DNA of 64,000 nucleotides from Reyranella sp. GTDB lineage: Bacteria; Pseudomonadota; Alphaproteobacteria; Reyranellales; Reyranellaceae. The notes beneath the pieces were generated by a model. The model saw nothing but the letters and a program-made list of their open reading frames with translations, was not told the DNA's origin and searched no databases. Location: NCBI RefSeq assembly GCF_017305915.1, contig NZ_JAFKJN010000023.1, positions 1 through 64,000 of the forward strand, in the 5' to 3' direction. Shown here one piece after another: positions 35,661 to 46,534 of this stretch. Each line of letters starts with the position of its first letter. Within the stretch, counting starts at the first letter, position 1. A program made the translations under genes and the position numbers.

Positions 35661-36271
35661 ACATCGTCTTGATCGGCGCCACCGGGGGGATCGGCAGCCG
35701 CGTCCTCGACGAGGCGCTGCGCCGCGGCCACACCGTCACCGCGACCTCGCGCGATCCCGCCAACAAGCTCGGCGCCCGTTCCGGCATGACGGCGAAGGCC
35801 GCCAACATCGCCGACGTCGCCGCGACCGCCGCTGCGCTGAAGGGCCATGACGCAGCGATCGTGTCGGTGAAGTGGAACGAGGCCGACATTCACCGGGTGC
35901 TCGACGCCATCCGCAAGTCGGGCGTGAAGCGCTGCCTGCTCGTGATCGGCGCCGGCAGCCTGATCCGCAAGGACGGCCGCACCCACTTCGAGCACATGGC
36001 CGAGAAGGGCATCCAGCCGCCGACCTCGAAGCCCGCAGCCCTCGCCTTCGAGGAGATGAAGAAGGCAAACGACCTCGAGTGGACGGCGATCTCCCCCGCC
36101 GCCTCGATCCAGCCCGGCGAACGCACGGGCAAGTTCCGCCTCGGCCTCGACCACTTGGTCGAGGGCAGCCAGGGCGAGAGCCGGATCAGCCGCGAGGACT
36201 TCGCCATCGCCATCCTCGACGAGATCGAGACGCCCCGGCACGTCCGCAAAAGGTTCACGGCTGCGTATTAA
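35657..36271 (+). CDS. NAD(P)-binding (NmrA/SDR-like) oxidoreductase
   Basis: A 204-residue atypical SDR. The N-terminus IVLIGATGGIGSRVLDEALRRGHTVTATSRDP has the GATGxIG loop of NAD(P)H-binding proteins such as YwnB-like reductases. The rest (LLVIGAGSLI, WTAISPAASIQPGERTGKFRLG) fits the same family; no Tyr-x3-Lys is apparent. It is translationally coupled to the upstream hydrolase. It may be a quinone or flavin reductase or a regulatory NAD(P)H sensor. Confidence 0.82.
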   Translation: MNIVLIGATGGIGSRVLDEALRRGHTVTATSRDPANKLGARSGMTAKAANIADVAATAAALKGHDAAIVSVKWNEADIHRVLDAIRKSGVKRCLLVIGAGSLIRKDGRTHFEHMAEKGIQPPTSKPAALAFEEMKKANDLEWTAISPAASIQPGERTGKFRLGLDHLVEGSQGESRISREDFAIAILDEIETPRHVRKRFTAAY

Positions 36272-36331
36272 CCATTCGATACTGGCTTTTTCTCGCGGGA
36301 GGGCTTGAATCGCCCAGAGCGGGGGCCTACT

Positions 36332-38528
<2,197 letters not shown>

Positions 38529-38538
38529 CCGTTGACGG

Positions 38539-38570
38539 AAGGGCGCGCCACGATCGCGGCGCGCCCTTTC
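38539..38570. terminator. Strong bidirectional intrinsic terminator
   Basis: An 11-base stem, AAGGGCGCGCC pairing with GGCGCGCCCTT, and an 8-base loop are followed by TTTC. It sits between the convergent katG and tctC-like genes and, being symmetric with A-rich and T-rich flanks, can serve both. Confidence 0.85.
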
Positions 38571-38575
38571 ACCAT

Positions 38576-39532
38576 TCAGTCGGCCTTCAGCCCGGCCGCC
38601 TTGATCACCGGGCCCCACTTGGCCCGTTCCTGCTTCTCGAAGGCGCCGAGCTGCTCGGGCGAGCCGCCGGCGACGTCGAAGCCGAGCTGCAGCAGGCGCT
38701 GCTTGGTCTCCGGCAGCGCCAGGATCTTGGCGACCTCGGCATTGAGCCGGGTCACGATCTCCTTCGGCGTGCCGGCGGGCGCGTACATCGCGGCCCACGC
38801 GGTGACCTCGAAGCTGTCGACGCCCTGCTCCGCCACCGATTTCACGCCGGGCAAAAGCTCGCTGGTCTTCAGCGTGGTGATGGCGATGGCTTTGAGCTTG
38901 CCCGACTGGACGTGGCCGCGGGTGGCGGTCGCGGTGTCGATGATCAGCGGCACCTGGCCGCCCATGGTCTCGGTCATCGCCGTCGCCGAGGCCTTGTAGG
39001 GCACGCCGAACAGCGGCGCGCCGGTCTTGGCCTTGAACAGCTCGTAGACCAGGCGCGCGGTCGTGCTGGGCAGCGCGATGTTGATCTTGTCGGGCTGCGC
39101 CTTGGCCGCAGCGATCAGCTCCTGGATCGTGCCGGCTTTGAACTCGGGATTGGCCGAGATCACCATCGGCAGCATGCCGACCAGGATGACCGGCACGAAG
39201 TCCTTCGCCGAGTCGTAGCCGGTCGACGGATAGAGGAACTCGTTCATCGTCTGGGTGGCGACCGTGCCCATCAGCAGCGTGTGGCCGTCGTTGGGCGAAT
39301 GCGCCGCCGCCTCGGTGCCGATGTTGCCGCCGGCGCCGGGCTTGTTGTCGACGATGACTTGCTGGCCGAGCGCGCTGCCCAGCCGCTCGGCGACGAAGCG
39401 GGCCGCCACGTCGGTGCCCTGCCCCGCCTGGTACGGCACGATCATGCGAACCGGCTTGTTGGGATAATTCTGCGCCGCCGCCGGCAATGCCAACATCAGC
39501 AGCAGCGATAAAGCCAAGACCACCCGCCTCAT
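38576..39532 (-). CDS. Tripartite tricarboxylate transporter-type substrate-binding protein (TctC/Bug)
   Basis: A 318-residue periplasmic binding protein with signal peptide (1-21, AAA-QN). The mature start YPNKPVRMIVPYQAGQGTD and KPGAGGNIGTEAAA are hallmarks of the TctC/Bug family, which bind carboxylates. No TctA/TctB membrane genes are nearby, so it is an orphan receptor, as is usual in proteobacteria with many Bug paralogues. It is 22 bases after the dehydratase/ligase genes on the same strand, so the ligand may be the acid that those enzymes handle. Confidence 0.92.
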   Translation of the reverse strand: MRRVVLALSLLLMLALPAAAQNYPNKPVRMIVPYQAGQGTDVAARFVAERLGSALGQQVIVDNKPGAGGNIGTEAAAHSPNDGHTLLMGTVATQTMNEFLYPSTGYDSAKDFVPVILVGMLPMVISANPEFKAGTIQELIAAAKAQPDKINIALPSTTARLVYELFKAKTGAPLFGVPYKASATAMTETMGGQVPLIIDTATATRGHVQSGKLKAIAITTLKTSELLPGVKSVAEQGVDSFEVTAWAAMYAPAGTPKEIVTRLNAEVAKILALPETKQRLLQLGFDVAGGSPEQLGAFEKQERAKWGPVIKAAGLKAD

Positions 39533-39554
39533 TGGTTTCTCTCCCTTCCCTCGA

Positions 39555-40688
39555 TTACTTGCTTGCTTTGCTCGGCAATTCGACGATGCCGGTGCCGAGG
39601 ATCGACAGCTCGTCGTCCTGCTGGCGCGCCTCCTGCTCGATCGCGACCAGGTGGCGGCCGTCCTCGACGTACTTGGCGGTCACCTTGCCCTTGATGAACA
39701 GGATATCGCCCGCCGGGTTGTGGCGACGGATCTTGCAGGTCGCGTTGCGCAGGGTGCCGTCGTCGCCCATCCAGTTGGTCATGTGATGGGTCAGCCACGA
39801 GGCGCGCTCGGGGCCGTAGTCGTAGGCGCCGGGCGCGCCGACCTCGTGGGCGAACTCCTCCTCCCAGTGCACGCGCTCGGGGCAGTCGGGGATGCCGAAG
39901 CGGTTCTTGATGCCGAGGCCGGGATGGGCGTCCTGGAGCTTCCACGCGAGCTTGTTGGCGCGGATGTAGAGCCCGCCCCAGCCCTGGGCGTAGGCGATGA
40001 AGCCGGTCACGGTCATCGGCCCCTTGACCATGGTCGGCAGGGCCTCGCCCTCCTTCACGTCCTCCCAGTAGCGCGGCGTGGCGCCGCGGATCTTCTCCTC
40101 GGCATAGAGCTTGTTGGCTTCCGCGAGCTCCTCGTCGGAATACCGGCGCACCGGCTTTTGCCTCAGCTCCTTGTATTTGGTGCCCTTCTCGCGCGCGTGG
40201 TCGCGCTCGGTGCGGAAGCACCAGCTGTCGGCGCCGGCGACGAGGTCGCCCTTCTGGTTGAAGAAATCGACGTGATAGATCTGCTGCACGGCGCGGCCGG
40301 CGAACCTGGTGTCGTGGACGATCAGGTCCTTGAGCCAGGCCTCGGTGGCGATCTCGTCGTTGCGGTTGACCGTCTTGTGCCAGTGCCAGTCCGAGCCCGA
40401 CCACATGGCATGGATGCCCGGCAGGCCGCCGACGTACCCAGAGATGATGCGGCTGGTGGTGAACAGGAACGACGGCAGCGCGATCACGTCGCCGAACCGG
40501 GTCTTCTTCGCGTATTCCGGCACGCACCACAGCGGATTGTCGTCGCCGATGCCGTGGGCGTAGTGGCGGATGTTGTCGCGGGTGGCCTCGTGGCACCACG
40601 GCTCGGCGGTCTGGCCGATCTTGACGCCGATGCGCTGGCGCAGCGCGTCGAGCCCTTCCTCGGTGATCTTGGGAAAGCTGCGTTCCAT
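39555..40688 (-). CDS. MaoC-like/FAS1-type double hotdog acyl dehydratase
   Basis: A 377-residue protein composed of two hotdog-like halves. The N-terminal half (about 1-160) has the FAS1-dehydratase-type segment TRDNIRHYAHGIGDDNPLW, containing the hydratase pattern with Asp and His. The C-terminal half carries KGPMTVTGFIAYAQGWGG and HVTG-like elements, ending in a thioesterase-like strand. It is likely a hydratase/dehydratase of an enoyl- or hydroxyacyl-CoA. It starts five bases after the acyl-CoA ligase gene, and its probable substrate is that enzyme's product or a downstream intermediate. Confidence 0.82.
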   Translation of the reverse strand: MERSFPKITEEGLDALRQRIGVKIGQTAEPWCHEATRDNIRHYAHGIGDDNPLWCVPEYAKKTRFGDVIALPSFLFTTSRIISGYVGGLPGIHAMWSGSDWHWHKTVNRNDEIATEAWLKDLIVHDTRFAGRAVQQIYHVDFFNQKGDLVAGADSWCFRTERDHAREKGTKYKELRQKPVRRYSDEELAEANKLYAEEKIRGATPRYWEDVKEGEALPTMVKGPMTVTGFIAYAQGWGGLYIRANKLAWKLQDAHPGLGIKNRFGIPDCPERVHWEEEFAHEVGAPGAYDYGPERASWLTHHMTNWMGDDGTLRNATCKIRRHNPAGDILFIKGKVTAKYVEDGRHLVAIEQEARQQDDELSILGTGIVELPSKASK

Positions 40689-40692
40689 CTCT

Positions 40693-42225
40693 CTAACCTT
40701 TCGTGCGTAGGATCTTGCGGTTGACCTTGCCGGCCGGCGTCTTGGGCAGCTCGGTCACGAATTCGATGAGGCGCGGATACTCGTGCTGGCTGAGCCGCTG
40801 CCGCACGAGATCCTGGATTTCCCGGGTGAAACCGTCGTCGCCCGGGCGGTCGGCGACGACAAAAGCCTTCACCACCTGGCCGCGCAGCTTGTCCGGCACG
40901 CCGACGGCGCCGACCTCGCGCACGTCGGGATGCTTCAGGACGGCGTCCTCGATCTCGATGGCACTCATGGTCCAGCCGGCCGAGATGATGACGTCGTCGG
41001 CCCGGCCGCCGTGGAAGAAATAGCCGTCCTCGTCGGTGCGCCCCAGATCCTTGGTCGCGATCCACTTGTCGCGTCGCCACACCTTCATCTCGCCGGTGAC
41101 ACCAGGCAGGCACGGCTTGCCCTCGCCGTCCTGCACCTCGACCTTGCCGCCCGGGATCGCCTTGCCGAGCGAACCCGGCTTCACCGCGAAGTCCGGCGCG
41201 CCGGGATAGCTCACCAGGATCACACCGATCTCGGTGGTGCCGTACATGCTGCACATCGGCCGGCCGAACGCGGCCTCGCAGAAGGCGGCGGTCTCGCCGT
41301 CGATCGGCTCGCCGGTGAACGAGGTCTTCTCGAGGAAGTAGCGATGCTTCGGCGCCGCGCCCGACACCCGCATCATGCGGTAGTGCGTGGCGGCCGCCGA
41401 GATGTTGGTGAAGCGATGCTGCTCCAGCGCCTGCAACAGCCGCGCCGCGTCGAACTTGCCGGCGTAACAGCCGATGGTCAGGCCCATGGCGAGCGGCGCC
41501 AGCGTGCCGTGCCACAGCCCGTGTCCCCAGGCCGGCGACGACGGGCAGATGAACCGGTCGCCCGGCCTCAAGCCGGTGCCGTAGAGCGCCGCCACCATCA
41601 CCGTGACGATGGCACGATGGGTGTGCTTCACCGCCTCCGGCAGCTCGCGCGTGGTGCCCGAGGTGTATTGGAAGATCGCCAGATCGTCGCCGCGGGTATT
41701 GGGCGTGAAGGTCGCCGGATAGGCCGCGAGCTCGGCCAGGAAATCGTCGCTCTCGATCAGCAGCTTCGGCTTGCAGTCCTCGACCCTGAGCTTCACGCCG
41801 TCGGGCCCGAACAGCGTGAACAGCGGCACCGCGATCGCACCGGCCTTCATCGCCCCGAACACCGCGGCATAGAAGCCGCGCGACGGCTCCAGCTTGATCG
41901 CTACCCGGTCGCCCGGCACGACGCCTTTGGCGACCAGCCAATGGGCGAAGCGCGCGGAGTCCTCGCTGATCTGGCGGTAGCTCAGGACCTCCTCGCCGCC
42001 GGCCGCCTTAACGACGATAACGGCAGTCTTCTCGCCCCCAGATTCCTTGGCGACATGCCGGTCGATGCATTCGTGCGCGATGTTCAGCCGCTCGCGGTCG
42101 CCGTCGAACAGCTCCCACAGCCTGGCGCTCGCGAAATGCTTTTGCGCGTCGGCGTAACTCGTGAAGTCGGTGAGCTTCATCGCGCGCGAAGGTGCCTTCG
42201 CCATGGGTTGATTGTCCAGAGGCAT
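40693..42225 (-). CDS. AMP-dependent acyl-CoA synthetase (AcsM/benzoate-CoA ligase-like)
   Basis: A 510-residue ANL ligase. The P-loop is a variant, YTSGTTRELPEAVKHTH (about 176-192), and AWGHGLWHGTLAPLA, MYGTTEIG, GGRADDVIISAGWTMSAIEIE and PKTPAGKVNRKIL are all typical. This subgroup activates medium-chain or aromatic acids. The start is uncertain: ATG at 42225, 42204 and 42180 are all in frame and none has a good Shine-Dalgarno. If 42225 is right, the start is only 22 bases from the divergent iclR-type gene. It is the first gene of an operon with the dehydratase and binding protein. Confidence 0.85.
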   Translation of the reverse strand: MPLDNQPMAKAPSRAMKLTDFTSYADAQKHFASARLWELFDGDRERLNIAHECIDRHVAKESGGEKTAVIVVKAAGGEEVLSYRQISEDSARFAHWLVAKGVVPGDRVAIKLEPSRGFYAAVFGAMKAGAIAVPLFTLFGPDGVKLRVEDCKPKLLIESDDFLAELAAYPATFTPNTRGDDLAIFQYTSGTTRELPEAVKHTHRAIVTVMVAALYGTGLRPGDRFICPSSPAWGHGLWHGTLAPLAMGLTIGCYAGKFDAARLLQALEQHRFTNISAAATHYRMMRVSGAAPKHRYFLEKTSFTGEPIDGETAAFCEAAFGRPMCSMYGTTEIGVILVSYPGAPDFAVKPGSLGKAIPGGKVEVQDGEGKPCLPGVTGEMKVWRRDKWIATKDLGRTDEDGYFFHGGRADDVIISAGWTMSAIEIEDAVLKHPDVREVGAVGVPDKLRGQVVKAFVVADRPGDDGFTREIQDLVRQRLSQHEYPRLIEFVTELPKTPAGKVNRKILRTKG

Positions 42226-42230
42226 TTTTA

Positions 42231-42246
42231 ATTGTATATAGACAAT
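42231..42246. promoter_or_regulatory. Palindromic operator between the acyl-CoA ligase and its IclR-type regulator
   Basis: ATTGTATATAGACAAT: arms ATTGT and ACAAT with a 6-base spacer in an AT-rich island. Another ATTGTC lies 20 bases to the left. It is in the middle of the divergent start region, a normal place for an IclR-family autoregulatory operator. Confidence 0.55.
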
Positions 42247-42247
42247 C

Positions 42248-43000
42248 ATGACCGTTCGCGCCGTCCCTGCCCTCTCGCGCGGCATCGCCATCCTCCGCCT
42301 GCTCGGCCGCACCCGCGCGCCGATGGGGATGAAGACGATCGCCGACGCGCTCGACCTGGTGCCGAGCACGGCGCTGCACATCCTGCGGGTGCTGGTCGCC
42401 GAGGAGCTGGTGAAGGTCGACGCCGACAAGCGCTACACGCTCGGCACGGGCACGCTGGCGCTCGCCCGCGCTTCATTGGAGAGCGACGATTTCCCGCCGC
42501 GGGTGCAGCCGCATCTCGACGCCCTGTCGAAGCGCTACGGCGTCACCGCGATCGGCCTGGAGCTGCCCAACCTGCAGCACATGATCGTGGTGGCGCTGTC
42601 GCGCAGCGCGGCGCCGGTCCGCCTGCATGTCGATGTCGGCAGCCGTTTCCCCACCCTGATCAGCGCCACCGGCCGCTGCGTCGCCGCCTTCGGCAGCCAT
42701 CCGCCCGCCGAGCTCGAGAAGCGCTTCAAGGCCTTGCGCTGGGACAATGCGCCGAGCTGGCCGGCGTGGTGCAAGGAGGTCGAGACGACGCGCCGCCAGG
42801 GCTACAGCATCGACCGCGACACCTATATCGCGGGCGTCACCATCGTTTCGGTGCCGGTGCTGGACGGGGGCGCTCTGTCACGCGGCATCGCGGCGGTCGG
42901 CATCAGCGGCCAGCTCGGCCGCGCGCATGCCATCGATCTCGCTCACGACATGCAGGCCGCCGCCCGCGCGGTCGGTCAGGGAACGGCGATCGCCCGCTGA
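42248..43000 (+). CDS. IclR-family transcriptional regulator
   Basis: A 250-residue regulator: a winged helix-turn-helix (about 5-65; MGMKTIADALDLVPSTALHILRVL) and an IclR ligand-binding domain (about 80-245; SATGRCVAAFGSHPPAELEKRFKAL, then VSVPVLDGG). It diverges from the acyl-CoA ligase operon, with a palindrome between, so it probably controls that operon in response to a carboxylate or aromatic ligand. The ATG at 42248 is only two bases from the palindrome and has no ribosome-binding site, so the message may be leaderless or translation may start later, for example at Met25 or Met27. Confidence 0.88.
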   Translation: MTVRAVPALSRGIAILRLLGRTRAPMGMKTIADALDLVPSTALHILRVLVAEELVKVDADKRYTLGTGTLALARASLESDDFPPRVQPHLDALSKRYGVTAIGLELPNLQHMIVVALSRSAAPVRLHVDVGSRFPTLISATGRCVAAFGSHPPAELEKRFKALRWDNAPSWPAWCKEVETTRRQGYSIDRDTYIAGVTIVSVPVLDGGALSRGIAAVGISGQLGRAHAIDLAHDMQAAARAVGQGTAIAR

Positions 43001-43584
43001 TAGGCCGGACGCGCGCGCAGGCGCTCGCGATAGGCCGTGGAACGCGGCCCGAGCAGACGATCCATGCCGAACAGGCCGACCAGGTGCAGCGGATAGCCGG
43101 CCGAGATGTCGGCCAGCGTGAGCCGCCCCGCGACCAGGAAGTCGCGGCCCTCGAGGCGCCACTCGAGCGCGGTCAGGCGCACGCCGGCATTGCCGCGCGC
43201 GTCTTCGAGGACGGCATCGATGTCGGCGCCCTTGCGCTGCAGCCGGCCGACCGTCGCCATGCGCGACAGTGGCGTCATCAGCGTCGACTCGCCGTACCAC
43301 AGCCATTGCACGAAGTCGGTGCGCGCCGGATCGCCGGGGCCGACCAGCAGCGACGAGTGGTGCTTCGCCGCGAGGTACTCGCAGATCGCCATCGACTCGG
43401 TGAGCCGCACCGAGCCATCGACCAGCGTCGGCACCGTGCCGGTCGGATTGACCGCGAGATAGTCGGGCTGCAGCTTGCTGGGCGGGAACGGCAGGCTCTT
43501 GATCTCGGCCTTCACGCCCAGCTCTTCCAGTACCCAGAGCACGCGCATCGAGCGCGTGTTCGTCGCATGATAGACGGTGGTCAT
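42976..43584 (-). CDS. Glutathione S-transferase
   Basis: A 202-residue GST: an N-terminal thioredoxin domain (YHATNTRSMRVLWVLEELG with the catalytic-region Ser/Arg, then NPTGTVPTLVDGSVRLTESMAICEYLA with the glutathione-binding Glu-Ser) and a C-terminal helical domain (about 90-195; FLVAGRLTLADIS). It is convergent with and overlaps the regulator gene by 25 bases. Its ATG overlaps the stop of the M20 peptidase by one base (TGATG). It is probably a detoxification or ring-cleavage type GST. Confidence 0.92.
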   Translation of the reverse strand: MTTVYHATNTRSMRVLWVLEELGVKAEIKSLPFPPSKLQPDYLAVNPTGTVPTLVDGSVRLTESMAICEYLAAKHHSSLLVGPGDPARTDFVQWLWYGESTLMTPLSRMATVGRLQRKGADIDAVLEDARGNAGVRLTALEWRLEGRDFLVAGRLTLADISAGYPLHLVGLFGMDRLLGPRSTAYRERLRARPAYQRAIAVP

Positions 43585-44747
43585 CAGTCGAGCGTCTCGA
43601 GCAGGCGCGTGCAGAGATAGGTCCGCGGCACCAGCGACGAATAGTAGATCTGCTCGTAGGCGGCGTGCGCGCCCTTGCCGTCGGCGCCGAGGCCGTCGAG
43701 CGTCGGGATGCCGAGCGCCGCCGTGAAGTTGCCGTCGCTGCCGCCGCCCGTGAGCGGCACGTCGTTCAGCTCCTTGCCGATCTCGGCGTAGATCGCCTGC
43801 GCCTTCTCGAACAGCGACGCGATGCCGGCATCCTTCTGGTACGGCGGCCGGTTCATCTCGCCCGTGACCGTCAGCTCGACGTCCTTGCCGATCGGCTCGA
43901 GGCCCAGGAACCAGTGCGTCATCTCCTCGGCGAGCTGCTGGGAGGGCACGCGCAGGTCGACCTCGGCGACGCATTCCGCCGGCACGACATTGACACCGGT
44001 GCCACCGGTGATCAGGCCGACATTGCAGGTGATGCCGCGCTCGTAGTCGGTCTTGGCTTCGATGCGGACGATCTGCCGCGCCATCTCGGCGATGGCGCTG
44101 CGGCCGTCCTGGTGGCGGACGCCGGCATGGCTGGCGGCGCCCTTCACCTTGAGCGTGAAGCGGCCGACGCCCTTGCGCGAGGTGACGACGCGGTCGCCGT
44201 CGCGACCGGGCTCCATGACCAGCGCGTACTTGTGGCCGCGGGCGGCGTCCTCGATGCGGGCGCGCGAGGTCGGGCTGCCGACCTCCTCTTCCGGAATGAA
44301 CAGGAAGGTGACCGGCAGCCTGGTCTTCTTGCCCTGCCGGATCAGGTGGCGCAGCGCGTAGTAAGCGATGTAGCCGCCGGCCTTCATGTCGTAGATGCCG
44401 GGCCCGAAGATGCTGTCGCCCTCGCGGCGGATCTTGAGGTCCTTCTCGATCATGCCGATCGGATGGACGGTATCGAGATGCGCCAGTACCAGGATGCCCT
44501 TGCCGTCGGCCTGCTGGCTCATGTCAGGCGTCGTCTTGCACTCCAGGATGTCGCCGAAGCCGTCGCGGCCGGGGATGCGGTCGAGCTTCAGACCGAGGTC
44601 GCGAAACTGGCCCTCGACATGGTCGACCACCTTGTTGACGGACCTGGCGTCGTGGCTCGGGCTCTCGATCGACACCCATTCGACGATGCCGGCGAGGACG
44701 TCGTCGGCATCGATCTTCGGTTCGTTCTTGCGCGCAGGCGTGGCCAT
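43584..44747 (-). CDS. M20-family metallopeptidase (glutamate carboxypeptidase/CPG2-like)
   Basis: A 387-residue zinc peptidase. The metal ligands and catalytic residues are visible in HLDTVHP (His90, Asp92), GIYDMKAG (Asp120) and IPEEEVG (Glu153-155). The dimerisation insert is KGAASHAGVRHQDGRSAIAEM and the last ligand region is LGADGKGAHAAYEQ. These match carboxypeptidase G2-like enzymes that remove glutamate or aspartate from N-acylated substrates. No signal peptide, so cytoplasmic. It is coupled to a GST. Confidence 0.9.
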   Translation of the reverse strand: MATPARKNEPKIDADDVLAGIVEWVSIESPSHDARSVNKVVDHVEGQFRDLGLKLDRIPGRDGFGDILECKTTPDMSQQADGKGILVLAHLDTVHPIGMIEKDLKIRREGDSIFGPGIYDMKAGGYIAYYALRHLIRQGKKTRLPVTFLFIPEEEVGSPTSRARIEDAARGHKYALVMEPGRDGDRVVTSRKGVGRFTLKVKGAASHAGVRHQDGRSAIAEMARQIVRIEAKTDYERGITCNVGLITGGTGVNVVPAECVAEVDLRVPSQQLAEEMTHWFLGLEPIGKDVELTVTGEMNRPPYQKDAGIASLFEKAQAIYAEIGKELNDVPLTGGGSDGNFTAALGIPTLDGLGADGKGAHAAYEQIYYSSLVPRTYLCTRLLETLD

Positions 44748-44749
44748 GA

Positions 44750-45673
44750 TCAGACCGGATCCCAGGTGAAATATTCGGGCGACCGCTTGAGGTCGGTGAA
44801 GTAGGGCTTCATCGACGGCACGGCGTGCTCGGCGATCGCCTCCAAGGTCCAGCCCTCGGAATTGTGCACCGAGCGCACCGGGCGGTTGGCGTTGAACAGC
44901 ATGATCTCGTTCATGCGCACACCGAAGATCTGCGAGGTGATGCCGGCCTCCTGCGCCGCGTCGCTCAGCAGGAACACCGCCATCGGCGCGACCTTGGCCG
45001 GGGTCATCTTCTTGGACCGCTCGAGGCGGGCCTTCTGCGCGTCGGTGTCGGCGGGGATGGTGCCGATCATGCGCGTCCAGGCGAACGGCGAGATGCAGTT
45101 GGAGCGGACGTTGAACGCCGCCATGTCGAGCGCGATCGAGCGCGACAAGCCGATGATGCCCATCTTCGCCGCCGAGTAGTTCGCCTGGCCGAAGTTGCCG
45201 ACCAGGCCCGAGGTCGAGGTGAAGTGCACGAAGGCGCCCGACTTCTGCTCCTTGAAGTAGTTGGCGGCGGCGCGGCTGACGTTGAACGAGCCGTTGAGGT
45301 GCACGTCGATCACCATCTTCCAGTCCATGTGGCTCATGCGATGGAAGATGCGGTCACGCAGGATGCCGGCATTGTTGATCACGCCGTCGATGCGGCCGAA
45401 GTTCTCGACTGCGGCCTTGACCATGCGCTCGGCACCGGCCGGATCGGCCACGCTGTCGCCGTTGGGCACGGCCTTGCCGCCGACCGCCGCGATCTCGTCG
45501 CAGACCTTCTGCGCCGGGGTCGCGTTGCCCGAGCCCTCGCCGTCGACGGCGCCGCCCAGGTCGTTGACCACCACCTTGGCGCCTTCCTTGGCAGCCAGCA
45601 GCGCCATCTCGCGACCGATGCCGCCGCCGGCGCCGGTGACCAGCACCACCTTGTCTTTCAGCATGTTCGCCAT
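44750..45673 (-). CDS. Short-chain dehydrogenase, MFE-2/FabG-like (3-hydroxyacyl-CoA dehydrogenase)
   Basis: A 307-residue SDR with TGAGGGIGREMA (13-24), NNAGILRDR (100-108), STSG at 153-156 and YSAAK (Tyr166/Lys170). The N-terminal insert GGAVDGEGSGNATPAQK is characteristic of the peroxisomal-type multifunctional enzyme dehydrogenase domain, so the likely activity is on 3-hydroxyacyl-CoA or a 17-beta-hydroxysteroid-like substrate. The C-terminal extension of about 50 residues (NSEGWTLEAIAEHAVPSMKPYF) is shared with that subgroup. It lies upstream of the M20 peptidase and GST genes on the same strand. Confidence 0.85.
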   Translation of the reverse strand: MANMLKDKVVLVTGAGGGIGREMALLAAKEGAKVVVNDLGGAVDGEGSGNATPAQKVCDEIAAVGGKAVPNGDSVADPAGAERMVKAAVENFGRIDGVINNAGILRDRIFHRMSHMDWKMVIDVHLNGSFNVSRAAANYFKEQKSGAFVHFTSTSGLVGNFGQANYSAAKMGIIGLSRSIALDMAAFNVRSNCISPFAWTRMIGTIPADTDAQKARLERSKKMTPAKVAPMAVFLLSDAAQEAGITSQIFGVRMNEIMLFNANRPVRSVHNSEGWTLEAIAEHAVPSMKPYFTDLKRSPEYFTWDPV

Positions 45674-45736
45674 AGGTATTTCCTCTCCTCGCAATCCTGC
45701 GCGAGGATTTAGCCCGGCCGCCCGGCGGAGGAAAGC

Positions 45737-46534
45737 ATGAGCCTCGAGCAAACCGTCTCCCAGCACTACACCCACGGAAACCTGGAAGCCGCACTGCTCG
45801 CCGCCGTGCAGCGCGCCGGCAAGAACCTGGAGACGCTGACCTACGCCGATCTCGCCGTGGTCGACGAGTTCCATATCGGCGGGCGGCCCGCGACGGCCGC
45901 GCTGGGCGAGCAGATCGACCTGCCGGCCAGCGCCAAGGTGCTCGATGTCGGCTGCGGCATCGGCGGCCCGGCGCGCTTCTTTGCCGCCGAGCGCGGCTGG
46001 CAGGTCGAGGGCATCGACCTCACTGCGGAATATGTCGAGGTCGCGAAGGCGCTGTCGAAGCGGGTCGGCATGGCCGACAAGGTCTCGTTCCGGCAGGCGA
46101 GCGCCGGCTCCCTGCCCTTCGACGCAGCGAGCTTTGACGGCGCCTACATGATCCATGTCGGCATGAACATCGCCGACAAGAAGCCGGTCTTCGCCGGCAT
46201 CCGCCGCGTGCTGAAGCCCAGCGGCGTGTTCGCGATCTACGACGCGATGCGCCAGAGCGACGGTACCTTCAGCTATCCCGTGCCGTGGTCGTCGGAGCCT
46301 GCGACCAACCACATCGCCACGCCGGAAGCGTACAAAGCCGCACTCAAAGAAGCGGGCTTCGAGGTCGTGAAGGAGCGCAACCGGCGTGAGGCCGGGCTGC
46401 AGTCGATGCAGCAGCGGACAGGCGGCCCGCCGGTCGTGATGGGCGAGACTGCCGTCCAGAAGGTCGGCAACATGCGGGCGCTGCTCGAAGCCGGCGTGTT
46501 CGCGCCGGTCGAGCTCATCGCGCGAGCGGTGTGA
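45737..46534 (+). CDS. Class I SAM-dependent methyltransferase
   Basis: A 265-residue Rossmann methyltransferase. The SAM motif is VLDVGCGIGGPARFF (68-82), followed by EGIDLTAEYVEVA and the post-motif loops LPFDAASFDGAYMIHVGMNI. The form resembles UbiE/sterol C24 and phosphatidylethanolamine methyltransferases. A strong ribosome-binding site (CGGAGGAAAGC) precedes the ATG. The 3' end overlaps a convergent MFS gene by 20 bases. The substrate is unknown; a small-molecule or quinone-like acceptor is plausible. Confidence 0.85.
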   Translation: MSLEQTVSQHYTHGNLEAALLAAVQRAGKNLETLTYADLAVVDEFHIGGRPATAALGEQIDLPASAKVLDVGCGIGGPARFFAAERGWQVEGIDLTAEYVEVAKALSKRVGMADKVSFRQASAGSLPFDAASFDGAYMIHVGMNIADKKPVFAGIRRVLKPSGVFAIYDAMRQSDGTFSYPVPWSSEPATNHIATPEAYKAALKEAGFEVVKERNRREAGLQSMQQRTGGPPVVMGETAVQKVGNMRALLEAGVFAPVELIARAV

